This document shows positions 25,753 to 35,139 of a DNA stretch of 64,000 bases, in pieces. The stretch lies in the NCBI RefSeq assembly GCF_009914335.1, contig NZ_CP043925.1, positions 1,798,001 through 1,862,000 of the forward strand, in the 5' to 3' direction. The translations under genes and the position numbers were made by a program. The stretch comes from Proteus columbae (GTDB lineage Bacteria > Pseudomonadota > Gammaproteobacteria > Enterobacterales > Enterobacteriaceae). Under the pieces are notes generated by a model. The model made no database searches. It saw only the letters and a program-made list of their open reading frames with translations, and was not told where the DNA came from. How positions within the stretch are numbered: the first letter of the stretch is position 1; every line of letters begins with the position of its first letter.

Positions 25753-26406
25753 TTATTCAGATTTTGAATGGGCATCGTGTGATGTCGATTTAGATGCTTG
25801 CTTTGTCATATTATCTGATAATTCGTGTTCACTATTTTCTGTAGCTTCATTTTCAGTTTGTTCTTCTGGTAAACGGTTATTCCAGATATAAACCACACTG
25901 GCGATAGTAAAGATAAAGGTTAAAATAGTTAAGCCAAAGACTTTAAAATTAACCCAAGTCTCTTCTGCCAAAGAAAATGCCACATAAATATTACCAAGAG
26001 CACAAGCAAAAAAGAAAACCACCCATGCAATATTGAGTTTCTTCCAATTTGCAGGCGGCATAGCGAGCTCTTTGCCTAACATTCTTTCCATTAACGTTTT
26101 TGGCGTAAATAACTGCATACCAATTAAAACGATAGCAAAAATGGCATAAATAGCCGTCACTTTCCATTTAATAAAATCAGCAGAATGGAAAAATAGGGTT
26201 AATGAACCAAAAATAGTGACAACCACAGCGGTAATGAGCGGCGCTTTCTCTACTTTATGGAAAATAAGCCATGTTAAACCGACTGAGATCCACGTCGCGA
26301 TAATTAATGCACCTGAAGCATAGAAAATATCTTGCCATTTATAGAAGATAAAAAAAACTAATAGTGGAGCAAAATCAAGTAATTGCTTAAGCCAGCCATT
26401 TTTCAT
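25753..26406 (-). CDS. yciB: YciB, inner-membrane septation / intracellular-septation protein A
   Basis: This 217-residue protein has about five membrane segments over residues 5-175 and the family pattern FAPLLVFFIFYKWQDIFYA near the start. E. coli YciB has 179 residues. The extra 35-40 residues here form a charged, Ser/Glu/His-rich cytoplasmic tail (TENEATENSEHELSD and following) of low complexity. YciB is linked to cell-envelope synthesis and septation through contacts with division proteins. It is transcribed with yciA or alone. Confidence 0.92.
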   Translation of the reverse strand: MKNGWLKQLLDFAPLLVFFIFYKWQDIFYASGALIIATWISVGLTWLIFHKVEKAPLITAVVVTIFGSLTLFFHSADFIKWKVTAIYAIFAIVLIGMQLFTPKTLMERMLGKELAMPPANWKKLNIAWVVFFFACALGNIYVAFSLAEETWVNFKVFGLTILTFIFTIASVVYIWNNRLPEEQTENEATENSEHELSDNMTKQASKSTSHDAHSKSE

Positions 26407-26586
26407 AACAGATAGGAACCTATGGTAATTAAATTCATAAACTTGGCTATTCTAATGCAAAGCGATAGAAAATGGGTAAACAATTGCATATCTTTAACGA
26501 CAGAGTGTTAATTTATACAAAAAATGCGAGTTTTGTCTGAAATAACTCAATGAAAAATCAATGTAATTGCATTTATGTAAAATTAA

Positions 26587-26602
26587 AACTCAAGCTTGAG
26601 TT
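26587..26602. promoter_or_regulatory. Perfect 16-base palindrome upstream of the SulP gene
   Basis: AACTCAAGCTTGAGTT reads the same on both strands. It lies 114 bases before the SulP start in the divergent yciB-SulP region and immediately ahead of a small open frame. It could be an operator for a dimeric regulator. Nothing else was recognised in 26407-26586. Confidence 0.45.
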
Positions 26603-26719
26603 ATGAAAGAGGATTTAAATATTACACTAGTATATGATTCATTAACTCATCATTATCACCCGCCACTTTTTGATGAATGCATAAATAAAAAAGTATTTCT
26701 GATAAGAGGAAATCAATGA
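26603..26719 (+). CDS. Possible 38-residue leader peptide ahead of the SulP gene
   Basis: An ATG at 26603 opens a 38-codon frame (MKEDLNITLVYDSLTHHYHP and so on) whose TGA overlaps the SulP ATG as ATGA. Such an overlap suits translational coupling. The weak point is the absence of a good ribosome site before the ATG; the site AAGAGGAAA of the SulP gene lies inside the frame. No homologue is known to me. Confidence 0.25.
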   Translation: MKEDLNITLVYDSLTHHYHPPLFDECINKKVFLIRGNQ

Positions 26720-28521
26720 ACGGAAAAAGAATAATAAAATGGATGCCAGGATTAGGCTTATTATTTAACTATAAGCGTGAATATTTTGGCTATGATTTAA
26801 AAGCAGGGCTTTCAGTGGCTGCCGTCGCACTACCTGTTGCCATTGCGTATACCGAATTATTAGGCATTAATGCTATTGTTGGATTATATGCCTGTATTTT
26901 CCCCATGATTATTTATGCATTATTTGGTACTTCTCGACAATTAATTACGGGGCCTGATGCAGCAACGTGTGCCGTTATTGCTGCGGTAGTCATTCCACTA
27001 TCTGCTGGTGATGAAAATACTCGATGGCAACTTGCGATTATCATGACAGCGATGACGGGGTTTTGGTGTATTTTAGCCAGCCATTTTAGATTAGGGGCTT
27101 TTACTGATTTTCTTTCTCGCCCCATTCTTCAAGGGCTTTTAAATGGTGTTGCGATCACCATTATGGTTGGGCAAATTAGTAAAGTATTTGGTTTTGATAC
27201 TTCCCCAGACCACTTAATTGAAAAACTCATTGAAGTCCCATTTCGATTAATGGATGCACATTTACCTACGTTATTGATGTCAGCGATAACACTCGCCTTA
27301 TTATTGGGTATTCGCTATTTTCGGAGCCGATGGCCTGCGCCATTAATTGCCATGGTTGTGATGACTTATCTTAGCTGGCAATTTGATTTAGCAAGCTATG
27401 GTATTGCTATTGTGAATAAAGAGGCTGGAAATGTTGATCTATTTCTGCCAGTAGTCTCGATGAGTGGATTTCATCCTGGTGTATTACGAGAATTATTAGT
27501 TCCATCCATAAACTTGGCTGTCATTAGTTTTGTGAGTTTTATGATGACAGCCCGCAGTTTTGCCAGCAAAAATGGTTATGATGTCGATGCAGACCAAGAA
27601 TTAAAAGCATTAGGTATTGCCAATATTGCCGCCGCATTGTCTCAAGGGTTCGCTGTAAGTGCGGCAAGTAGCCGTACAGCGGTCAATGACTCCGTTGGGG
27701 GGAAAACGCAGTTAGTTTCTATTATTGCCGCATTGATGATTTTGCTCGTGTTGTTATTTATGACCGATTTTCTTGCTTATATTCCACTGTCTTCGTTAGG
27801 GATAGTGTTGATAGTTTCTTCTTGGTCACTGCTTAGTATTCGTCATATTTGGTCTTATCGTAAGCGTAATAAACAAGCATTTACATTGGCATCATTTACA
27901 TTATTAGCTGTGTTATTGACAGGTCTGATTAATGGTATTGGTTTTGCGGTTTTATTAGGTCTATTACAATTCTTACGTATTGTTTTTCGACCTAGCGATC
28001 AGTTGTTGGGTGTTGATGAACAAGGAATGGTTCATTCAATGAATAAGGATAATGGCATTGAGCCTATTGATGGTTTAATGATGTACCGTTTTAATTCACC
28101 ACTGACTTATTTTAATGTGGGTTATTTTAAAAAACGAGTACTACAACTGGTTGATAGCGCACCTCAAAGACCGGCATGGTTAGCGGTAGATGCTGCTGTA
28201 AGCTTTACTTATGATGATGTCAGCGTATTTGCTGCCATTGATGAGCTAATAAGAGAATTACGAATAAAAGGCGTTAAATTGGTTCTAGCGGGGCGCAGAA
28301 CGGAGTTAAATCGTTGGATAGAACGGAATAAAATTTCGCTCAATGAAGATGATTTGATTATTGCCCCAGATCTCTATTTTGTGATCCGCTTGTATCAAAG
28401 CCGACAGCAGATCAAAGAAAAACAGAAAGAAGCAAGAAAAGAGGCACTAAAACAAGACGCTGAAAATAATGATGAGAATACAGTAGATGCGCCAACAACG
28501 AGTCATACATCTACTCTCTAA
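26716..28521 (+). CDS. SulP-family anion transporter with STAS domain
   Basis: This 601-residue protein has about 11-14 membrane segments over residues 25-425, with the SulP signature stretch AVALPVAIAYTELLGINAIVG-like region near 36-56 and TGPDAAT at about 79-85. A cytoplasmic STAS domain (about 445-555) and a charged tail follow. SLC26/SulP carriers move sulfate, bicarbonate, dicarboxylates or other anions; the substrate is not evident. It is inserted between yciB and yciC, which are neighbours in E. coli, on the opposite strand. A bidirectional terminator follows. Confidence 0.88.
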   Translation: MNGKRIIKWMPGLGLLFNYKREYFGYDLKAGLSVAAVALPVAIAYTELLGINAIVGLYACIFPMIIYALFGTSRQLITGPDAATCAVIAAVVIPLSAGDENTRWQLAIIMTAMTGFWCILASHFRLGAFTDFLSRPILQGLLNGVAITIMVGQISKVFGFDTSPDHLIEKLIEVPFRLMDAHLPTLLMSAITLALLLGIRYFRSRWPAPLIAMVVMTYLSWQFDLASYGIAIVNKEAGNVDLFLPVVSMSGFHPGVLRELLVPSINLAVISFVSFMMTARSFASKNGYDVDADQELKALGIANIAAALSQGFAVSAASSRTAVNDSVGGKTQLVSIIAALMILLVLLFMTDFLAYIPLSSLGIVLIVSSWSLLSIRHIWSYRKRNKQAFTLASFTLLAVLLTGLINGIGFAVLLGLLQFLRIVFRPSDQLLGVDEQGMVHSMNKDNGIEPIDGLMMYRFNSPLTYFNVGYFKKRVLQLVDSAPQRPAWLAVDAAVSFTYDDVSVFAAIDELIRELRIKGVKLVLAGRRTELNRWIERNKISLNEDDLIIAPDLYFVIRLYQSRQQIKEKQKEARKEALKQDAENNDENTVDAPTTSHTSTL

Positions 28522-28560
28522 GTGTACTGGTTAAACTTTATTGGTACATAATCAATAACA

Positions 28561-28602
28561 AAATCCCGTGATAAGTGATTAGCTTATACACGGGATTTTT
28601 TA
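28561..28602. terminator. Bidirectional terminator between SulP gene and yciC
   Basis: AAATCCCGTG (28561-28570) and CACGGGATTT (28589-28598), with an inner ATAAG/CTTAT, form a long stem followed by T on the plus strand and by A-rich complement on the other side. Confidence 0.82.
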
Positions 28603-28628
28603 TAGGTAATGATAACGCTTTGAATAGA

Positions 28629-29399
28629 TTAATGCTGTTGCGTTGTGTATTTGTTTTCAACCAACATAAACAAACGGAACAGATAAATAATCATCCAAGC
28701 CGAAGCCATATTTTTTAGGAAGTAGAATAAGAAGTTATGGATAACATCAGGTAGTTGAATTGTAAGATTACTCACAAAACCAATGCCGAACTGCAATAAG
28801 ATCCAAATACCTAAAGCAGGGATCAGCGCAGCCGATTCACTAAATCCAACCTTCCAACCCAAACGTATTGCACTTCCCATATTTTGTTGACGTACTAAAA
28901 CAACGGGGGCTAATGCAAAACCAATTAATAAAATGATGCCAGGAATAATCATCACCATAAAACCGGCGCTAATCAAAATAGAGCACAGTACAATCAATAG
29001 GAACATTTTAGGTAAGCGAGGTAGGGCTGCATTAAATGTTTGACCTAAGGTGACGTTATGACCTGTGGAAATTGCCATGGCGAACATCAATAAGGTTAGA
29101 ACCAAGATGCTTTGCTGTAATGTTTCAAATGCATACAGTGATAACACTTTTTTGGCAATACCCACGACACTGTTTGACATTGCTTCTAACTCAGCAGGAG
29201 AGGCAGAAGAAAGCTGTGTATTTTTAAAATTAGCCACAAATTCAATCATCAATTGGTATTCTTGAGGATTAGGGCCAATGAAGACATGAATGAACGCTAA
29301 AATAATAGCAAGAATAGCGGAAAGAGTAACAATGCTACGTCGTTCATTCTTATAAAAATTAAGACTGTCTCGGTAGATTGTGCGTGCCGTGGTAGGCAT
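28629..29399 (-). CDS. yciC: YciC, UPF0259 inner-membrane protein
   Basis: This 256-residue protein (247 in E. coli) has about six hydrophobic segments, beginning with a cytoplasmic MPTTARTIYRDSLNFYKN. The segment MFLLIVLCSILISAGFMVM and the later PGIILLIGFALAPVVLV match the UPF0259 family. No function is established. The E. coli order yciB-yciC-ompW is kept except for the SulP insertion. It is divergent from ompW. Confidence 0.92.
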   Translation of the reverse strand: MPTTARTIYRDSLNFYKNERRSIVTLSAILAIILAFIHVFIGPNPQEYQLMIEFVANFKNTQLSSASPAELEAMSNSVVGIAKKVLSLYAFETLQQSILVLTLLMFAMAISTGHNVTLGQTFNAALPRLPKMFLLIVLCSILISAGFMVMIIPGIILLIGFALAPVVLVRQQNMGSAIRLGWKVGFSESAALIPALGIWILLQFGIGFVSNLTIQLPDVIHNFLFYFLKNMASAWMIIYLFRLFMLVENKYTTQQH

Positions 29400-29667
29400 G
29401 AAACTGCTCCTATAAAAATAGACTGTGTCAATGCGCGCTATTGTACCTTTTACAACAACAAAAAGGGATATTTTCTCTTACTTCTCTTATTTGGATTGTT
29501 TCTTGATGTTGATAATCAGAACACCCTCATCACCGAAAATAAAATAAACATTATATTAACACAATAATAACTTTATTTTTAAATATGTCTTTTAAGGATA
29601 TTTTTTATTCAAAAAATAACAGTAATAATAAATTTAATTATAAGAAAAAATGGTATTAATGGGTAAT

Positions 29668-29681
29668 TTGATGTGGATCAA
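29668..29681 (+). promoter_or_regulatory. FNR box upstream of ompW
   Basis: TTGATGTGGATCAA is a perfect match to TTGAT-N4-ATCAA. It lies about 150 bases before the ompW start codon. OmpW is known to be FNR-controlled in E. coli. A second symmetric element, TGATC (29752-29756) and GATCA (29764-29768), lies closer to the gene. Confidence 0.78.
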
Positions 29682-29832
29682 TTATAAATAATAGTATTGA
29701 TAAATAATAAAAAGAGAAATAACACTTTCTGCAAAAATAATTTCAAAGTTGTGATCGGCATTAGATCATAATTATCAATAAATGGTTATATTTTTAGCGG
29801 AGATTTTACTTATTACAGGAATGGGTTAAATA

Positions 29833-30480
29833 ATGAAAAAACTTTCTGCGCTTATTTTAGCGGCTGCAACTCTTGCGCCTTCTATTTCTTTTGCTCACCA
29901 AGCAGGTGATTTTTTATTCCGTGCGGGTACTGCAACAGTTCGTCCTAATGCGGGTTCTGATGCAATATTAGGTGGCGACCATTTTGAAGTAAATAATAAT
30001 ACCCAATTAGGTTTAACTTTCGGGTATATGATCACTGATAATATCGGGGTTGAGTTATTAGCAGCAACGCCTTTTGAACATAAAGTATCATTGACGGGTG
30101 TAGGTGAAATTGCAAAAGTTAAACATTTACCACCAACATTAATGGCACAATATTACTTCGGTAATGGTGAAGATAAATTACGTCCTTATTTAGGTGCAGG
30201 TCTTAACTTTACCACTTTCTTTGATGAGAAATTTAATAATAACCCTGCTGTAGATGGCTTAGGCTTAAATGGTCTTGATCTTAAGGATTCATGGGGCTTT
30301 GCGGCACAGGCAGGTTTAGATTATAACCTTGATAAAAACTGGATGTTGAATGCTTCTGTTTGGTGGATGAACATCGAAACAAAAGCAAGATTTAATAGCA
30401 CTGTTGCGGACAAAGATTTTGACGTTAAAACACGTTTAGACCCATTTGTATTTATGTTTGGTGTGGGTTACCGTTTCTAA
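29833..30480 (+). CDS. ompW: OmpW, eight-stranded outer-membrane protein
   Basis: This 215-residue protein (212 in E. coli) has a signal peptide (MKKLSALILAAATLAPSISF, cleavage after Ala21) and ends in GVGYRF. The OmpW features HQAGDFLFRAGTATVRPN, LGLTFGYMITDNIGVELLA and YFGNGEDKLRPYLGAGLN are present. OmpW forms a narrow hydrophobic channel for small apolar compounds and is the colicin S4 receptor in E. coli. An FNR box upstream suggests anaerobic control. A strong terminator follows. Confidence 0.95.
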   Translation: MKKLSALILAAATLAPSISFAHQAGDFLFRAGTATVRPNAGSDAILGGDHFEVNNNTQLGLTFGYMITDNIGVELLAATPFEHKVSLTGVGEIAKVKHLPPTLMAQYYFGNGEDKLRPYLGAGLNFTTFFDEKFNNNPAVDGLGLNGLDLKDSWGFAAQAGLDYNLDKNWMLNASVWWMNIETKARFNSTVADKDFDVKTRLDPFVFMFGVGYRF

Positions 30481-30512
30481 TTATTCTTTCTTTAAAAGAA
30501 TATCTCATAATG

Positions 30513-30541
30513 AAAAAGCGAAGATTACCTTCGCTTTTTTT
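30513..30541 (+). terminator. Terminator after ompW
   Basis: AAAAAGCGAAG and CTTCGCTTTTTT form an 11-pair stem with the loop ATTAC and a T run. Confidence 0.88.
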
Positions 30542-30691
30542 ATCTTTTTGATTTACTAAAAATCTTTCATTTCTAGATTATATACAGCTTCTTTTTTTAT
30601 TATTAATACCTGAATTATGAGTTATTAAAAGCAACATTAAATAGGTAAATATACATCTGAAATAAGACATTTAGCATTTTAACATTCATTA

Positions 30692-30822
30692 AAGTGTATT
30701 TAATATACATCTTTTATTTATTGATATTATCAAAATAAAAAAGTGTAGTTTTATTTATTAAGAGTTGCTGGCATTTTAATAAGTAAAAGAGTGTATTTTA
30801 TAGATGTATTTAAAATACATCT
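30692..30822. repeat. Two copies of a 21-base near-palindrome in the ompW-BON intergenic region
   Basis: Copy 2 (30802-30822) is a perfect palindrome with arms AGATGTATTT and AAATACATCT and one central base. Copy 1 (30692-30712) has arms AAGTGTATTT and TATACATCT with the same spacing and 18 of 21 identical bases. The repeat distance is exactly 110 bases. Partial copies appear at 30650-30657 (ATACATCT-like) and 30791-30799 (GTGTATTTT). They could bind a dimeric regulator at two positions. The rest of 30542-31090 shows no gene. Confidence 0.6.
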
Positions 30823-31091
30823 TTATATTTGGATTTAGTAAAACGGCTTTATCTATCAATAGATAGAAGAAAATAGAAAAAGAATAAAATGATATCAACA
30901 GAGGAGATATTCAGGATAATAAGGTGGTTAACTTATAATCTCAAAATGATTAGTAATATTTCTTATTTGTTCTTTTTATGAGCTAATTCTAGCGTGGAGT
31001 AAAAATAGACACTTTTTAGCTTATTTGTTTTTTTTTGCAAAAATTGATCTACTTTATGAAAGATTAAATGATTAAGACAAAAATCTTGGAC

Positions 31092-31115
31092 AAAAAAAGA
31101 CCACCGAAGTGGTCT
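31092..31115 (-). terminator. Terminator after the BON-domain gene
   Basis: On the minus strand AGACCAC-TTCG-GTGGTCT forms a 7-pair stem with a stable TTCG loop, followed by seven T. Confidence 0.82.
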
Positions 31116-31154
31116 AGAAAATTAGGGCTAAAGGAAGACGAGAATAAAAGCGGA

Positions 31155-31469
31155 TCAGCGAATAACCATTGAGTTTATAACCCCTTTTACACCAGTTACT
31201 TTACGTGTTGTTTCAATGGCACGATTGGCATCTGCTTGAGAAGAGACGAAACCACTTAGTTGAACTTTACCTTTAAATGTTTCAACGCTGATTTGTGTTG
31301 AATTAAGATTTTTTTCACCAATTAGCGCTGTTTTCACTTTAGTGGTGATCACGGAGTCATCAAAATACCCCCCAGTACCCTCTGATGTTGCGGTTGGAGA
31401 ACATGCAGATAAAGTTAATGCCATCAGTAATGCTGCCATAACAGCGGAGATTTTTGCCCATAGTTTCAT
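31155..31469 (-). CDS. BON-domain lipoprotein, OsmY/DolP-like
   Basis: Two adjacent ATGs (31472 and 31469) follow AAGGAGTTTG. The second has the better 7-base spacing and is chosen; a TTG further up is unlikely. The 104-residue product has a lipoprotein-type signal ending LTLSAC and one BON domain (about 36-104: VITTKVKTALIGEKNLN, GKVQLSGFVSSQADANRAIE, VTGVKGVINSMVI). BON domains bind phospholipid at the envelope. Single-BON lipoproteins are often induced by stress. It is a single gene with its own terminator. Confidence 0.85.
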   Translation of the reverse strand: MKLWAKISAVMAALLMALTLSACSPTATSEGTGGYFDDSVITTKVKTALIGEKNLNSTQISVETFKGKVQLSGFVSSQADANRAIETTRKVTGVKGVINSMVIR

Positions 31470-31679
31470 CATCAAACTCCTTGTAATTACATTATTGATT
31501 GAGTATTTCCGAAAAGAAAATATAAAGTACCTTATAAAGTATGACCAAAAAATAAAATTTCGCCCAATTTTAGATAAAAAAATTATTTGATTAAGAATAT
31601 GAACGAGGGAATGATAACGCGGTTTATCGCGGTTTCAGCAGTCAATGAGTGGGATTGAATAGATAATAAATTAAGAGTA

Positions 31680-31720
31680 ATCCGCTTAGAAAAATAGCAA
31701 ATTATTTCTCTAAAGCGGAT
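31680..31720 (-). terminator. Hairpin at the end of the trp operon
   Basis: On the minus strand ATCCGCTTTAGAGAAATA pairs with TATTTTTCTAAGCGGAT, with one unpaired base and one mismatch, around the loop ATTTGC. The T run after it is weak, so termination may also need Rho, as known for the E. coli trp operon end. Confidence 0.5.
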
Positions 31721-31743
31721 CTCACTAAGCGTATTTAAAGCAA

Positions 31744-32550
31744 TTAGGCGAGGGTAGCTGCCTTCATCTCTTTCACAAATGTCGTCAGTGCTTTTAACAT
31801 CACATCGGGTTGATGAAGATTTTTCTCAATAATTTGAACCACTGCCGAGCCTGAAATTGCGCCTTTGGCACCATTGGCAATCGCTTCTTTAACTTGCTTA
31901 GGCTCAGAAATGCCAAAACCTTGCAATGCGGGAGGGGCATTATAGGTTTTTAGTTTGTCAGTAAGATGTGTTAGCGATTGTTCTGCTCGTTTATCTGTAC
32001 CCGTTACACCTGCTCTTGATAATAAATAGGTATAGCCTTTACCTGATGCTGCCAACTCTTGTAAAAGTTCATCATCAGCATTAGGTGGACAAATAAAAAT
32101 AGGACTGATATTTGCGCGTTGTGCTGCTTCACGGAACTCTTTTGATTCACGTAAAGGTACATCACCAATCAAGACAGAATCCACGCCTGCTTGCTCACAT
32201 TTACTATAAAAATTATCAATGCCATTACTAAAAACAAGGTTGGCATAAACTAATAGGCCAATAGGAATATTAGGATGTTTTGCACGAATTTTAGTTAAGA
32301 GCGCAAAGCAATCTGTTGGCGTTACACCGACATTAAGCGCACGTAAATTAGCCCCTTGGATTGTAGGACCATCTGCAAGAGGATCGGAGAAGGGAATACC
32401 AATCTCTAATGCATCTGCGCCACCTTCAATTAACGCATCAATAATTTGTAATGACAGCTCAGGAGAAGGATCACCTAATGTGACAAAAGGAACGAATGCG
32501 CCTTGCTGTTTTTGTGCTAATGCTTCAAAGCATACTTGATAACGGCTCAT
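31744..32550 (-). CDS. trpA: Tryptophan synthase alpha chain
   Basis: This 268-residue TIM-barrel enzyme has the same length as in E. coli. It cleaves indole-3-glycerol phosphate into indole and glyceraldehyde 3-phosphate and feeds indole through a tunnel to TrpB. The family motif [19 protein letters not shown] (about 47-65) contains the catalytic Glu49 equivalent and Asp60. The ATG shares bases with the trpB stop (TAATG), showing translational coupling. It is the last gene of the operon. Confidence 0.97.
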   Translation of the reverse strand: MSRYQVCFEALAQKQQGAFVPFVTLGDPSPELSLQIIDALIEGGADALEIGIPFSDPLADGPTIQGANLRALNVGVTPTDCFALLTKIRAKHPNIPIGLLVYANLVFSNGIDNFYSKCEQAGVDSVLIGDVPLRESKEFREAAQRANISPIFICPPNADDELLQELAASGKGYTYLLSRAGVTGTDKRAEQSLTHLTDKLKTYNAPPALQGFGISEPKQVKEAIANGAKGAISGSAVVQIIEKNLHQPDVMLKALTTFVKEMKAATLA

Positions 32551-33740
32551 TAGATTTCTCCTCTCGCTGCTAAAATATCGTTTACAGTAAAAATATCTTT
32601 ATCACCACGGCCTGATAAGTTCACAATTAATAGCTGCTCTTTGTCAGGATTTTGTGCAATTAATTTCAGTGCATAAGCCAATGCATGAGAAGATTCTAAG
32701 GCTGGAATAATCCCTTCACGGCGAGAAAGTGCTTTAAATGCTTCTATGGCTTCATCATCAGTAACAGAAACATAATCAGCACGACCAATGCTATTTAAGT
32801 GTGCGTGTTGAGGCCCGACAGATGGGAAATCAAGACCTGCTGAAATTGAATATGACTCTTCAATTTGTCCTTCATCAGTCTGCATAATTGGGGACTTCAT
32901 ACCAAAATAGATCCCTAATTTTCCATGCTTCAGTGGTGCGCCGTGTTCACCCGTTTCAATACCTTTACCCGCAGGTTCAACACCAATTAGTTGCACCGAA
33001 GTTTCTGGGATAAAGGATGCAAATAAACCGATAGCATTAGAACCACCGCCAATACAAGCGATAGCAGCATCAGGTAGACGACCTTCACGCTCTAGAATTT
33101 GTGCTTTGGCTTCATCACCAATCATGCGTTGAAACTCACGGACAATGGTTGGATAAGGATGAGGGCCTGCCGCCGTTCCTAATAAGTAATGTGCGCGATC
33201 GTAACAACCAGACCAGTCACGTAATGCCTCATTACACGCATCTTTTAAGGTAGATGAACCACTGTGAACGGGGATCACTTCGGCACCCATTAAGCGCATA
33301 CGAAATACGTTAGGCGATTGACGTTCGACGTCTTTAGCCCCCATATAGATACGACATTTCATATTAAGTAGTGCGCAGGCTAAAGCTGTTGCAACACCGT
33401 GTTGACCCGCACCTGTTTCTGCAATAATTTCGGTTTTACCCATACGTTTTGCTAACAAGGCTTGACCTAATACTTGGTTAGTTTTATGGGCGCCACCATG
33501 CAGTAAATCTTCACGCTTTAGATATAAACGAGTTCGCGTGCCTTCTGTTAAATTACGACAAAGGGTTAGTGCCGTTGGTCTGCCTGCATAATTTTTTAAT
33601 AAATCTTGGAATTCTTGCTGAAAAGAGGGATCGTTTTGCGCATCAATAAAAGCTTGTTCGAGTTGATCCAATGCAGGAATTAAGATTTCAGGTACATATT
33701 GGCCACCAAATTCGCCAAAGTAGGGGTTAAGTTTTCTCAT
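32550..33740 (-). CDS. trpB: Tryptophan synthase beta chain
   Basis: This 396-residue PLP enzyme (397 in E. coli) condenses indole with serine to tryptophan. The PLP lysine lies in the motif [14 protein letters not shown] (about 80-93), and the phosphate-binding loop is [10 protein letters not shown] (about 230-239). It forms the alpha2-beta2 complex with TrpA. It lies 39 bases after trpCF and overlaps trpA by one base. Confidence 0.98.
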   Translation of the reverse strand: MRKLNPYFGEFGGQYVPEILIPALDQLEQAFIDAQNDPSFQQEFQDLLKNYAGRPTALTLCRNLTEGTRTRLYLKREDLLHGGAHKTNQVLGQALLAKRMGKTEIIAETGAGQHGVATALACALLNMKCRIYMGAKDVERQSPNVFRMRLMGAEVIPVHSGSSTLKDACNEALRDWSGCYDRAHYLLGTAAGPHPYPTIVREFQRMIGDEAKAQILEREGRLPDAAIACIGGGSNAIGLFASFIPETSVQLIGVEPAGKGIETGEHGAPLKHGKLGIYFGMKSPIMQTDEGQIEESYSISAGLDFPSVGPQHAHLNSIGRADYVSVTDDEAIEAFKALSRREGIIPALESSHALAYALKLIAQNPDKEQLLIVNLSGRGDKDIFTVNDILAARGEI

Positions 33741-33779
33741 TGTGATGTCATCCTGTTTGAAATTTTATTTTTGTGAAAT

Positions 33780-35135
33780 TTAGTTTAGCTGTAATTGTGC
33801 AAATACTTGGTTCAGACGTTGCGCATCTTTTATGCCGGGAGCCGACTCTACTCCGGAGTTAAAATCAAGCCCGATACAGCCTGTTTTAACTGCATCCAAA
33901 CAGTTTTCACTGTTAAGACCACCTGCAAGTAACGCTTTTTCACGTAATGTATTAGGAATTTTTTGCCAATTAAACGTTGTTCCTGTGCCACCAGTGCCGT
34001 TATCAAGTACATATTTATTAACGTGTGAAACAGGAGAAATATCTGCGTGAATTGCCATATTTATTGCTTGCCAAATCTCACAGCTAGGTTGAATTCGTTG
34101 TCTAAGTTGCTCAATAAACTGAGCATCTTCTTGTCCGTGTAATTGAATGGCAGATAAATTAAGTTTTTCAGCATAGTCACAAATAAGCGTAATGGGTTGG
34201 TTTTGAAAAACCCCCACAAAGGCTAAGGGAGCTTGCGCTATCAACTCTTGTGCTTGTGACAATGTCACTTTGCGAGGGGATTTTTCTGCGAAAATCAACC
34301 CTGCATAATAAGCACCAGCTTGATAAACCGCTTTTACATCTTGTGTGCGAGTTAACCCGCACACTTTATGCTTTCCCAAAACGAGCGCTCTCACTGCTTG
34401 GTCAATATTTTCTTGTGACATTAAGGCGCTACCAACTAGAAACCCATTAGCATATTGGCTTAACTCTTGAACTTGCTGGTGGGTGTGAATACCTGACTCA
34501 CTGATCACGATTGCATCTTTAGGCAATCCTTGGCTTAACTGCTGGGTACGAGCTAAATCGATAGAGAGATCACGCAAATCACGATTGTTAATACCGATAA
34601 CTTTGGCATTGAGATTAATGGCACGTTGACGCTCTTCTTCAGTGCTTACTTCCGTTAATACGCCCATGTTTAATTGATGAGCAACGGCTGATAGTGCACG
34701 ATATTGCTCATCATTTAAGACAGAAAGCATTAATAAAATGGCATCTGCTTGATAAAAACGAGCTAAATAGATTTGGTATTCATCAATAATAAAATCTTTG
34801 CACAAAACGGGTTGATGCACGGCTTGGCTAACTTGACGTAAATAATCAAAGCTCCCTTGAAAATATTTCTCATCCGTTAATACCGAAATTGCAGCAGCAT
34901 AAGGCTGATAAATTTTTGCAATCGTAGCGGGATCAAAATCAGCACGAATTAGACCTTTTGAGGGTGATGCTTTTTTACACTCTAAAATAAAAACAGTATT
35001 GGGCTGAGTTAATGCCTGATAAAACGAGCGTGTTGATGGCTCTATTTGGTGCACAAATTCTGATAATGGTTGGCTTGCTTTACGTGCAATTAGATATTCA
35101 GCTTTATTTTTTACAATGGCGTTTAATACAGTCAT
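33780..35135 (-). CDS. trpCF: Bifunctional indole-3-glycerol phosphate synthase / phosphoribosylanthranilate isomerase
   Basis: The 451-residue fusion (453 in E. coli) has an N-terminal IGPS barrel (about 1-255: FILECKKASPSKGLIRADFD, ISESGI) and a C-terminal PRAI barrel (about 256-451: KVCGLTRTQDVKAVYQAGA, LDFNSGVESAPGIKD). It carries out the fourth and third steps of the pathway. It begins 4 bases after trpD ends, so translation is probably coupled. The gene is often called trpC in enterobacteria. Confidence 0.97.
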   Translation of the reverse strand: MTVLNAIVKNKAEYLIARKASQPLSEFVHQIEPSTRSFYQALTQPNTVFILECKKASPSKGLIRADFDPATIAKIYQPYAAAISVLTDEKYFQGSFDYLRQVSQAVHQPVLCKDFIIDEYQIYLARFYQADAILLMLSVLNDEQYRALSAVAHQLNMGVLTEVSTEEERQRAINLNAKVIGINNRDLRDLSIDLARTQQLSQGLPKDAIVISESGIHTHQQVQELSQYANGFLVGSALMSQENIDQAVRALVLGKHKVCGLTRTQDVKAVYQAGAYYAGLIFAEKSPRKVTLSQAQELIAQAPLAFVGVFQNQPITLICDYAEKLNLSAIQLHGQEDAQFIEQLRQRIQPSCEIWQAINMAIHADISPVSHVNKYVLDNGTGGTGTTFNWQKIPNTLREKALLAGGLNSENCLDAVKTGCIGLDFNSGVESAPGIKDAQRLNQVFAQLQLN

Positions 35136-35139
35136 GCTC

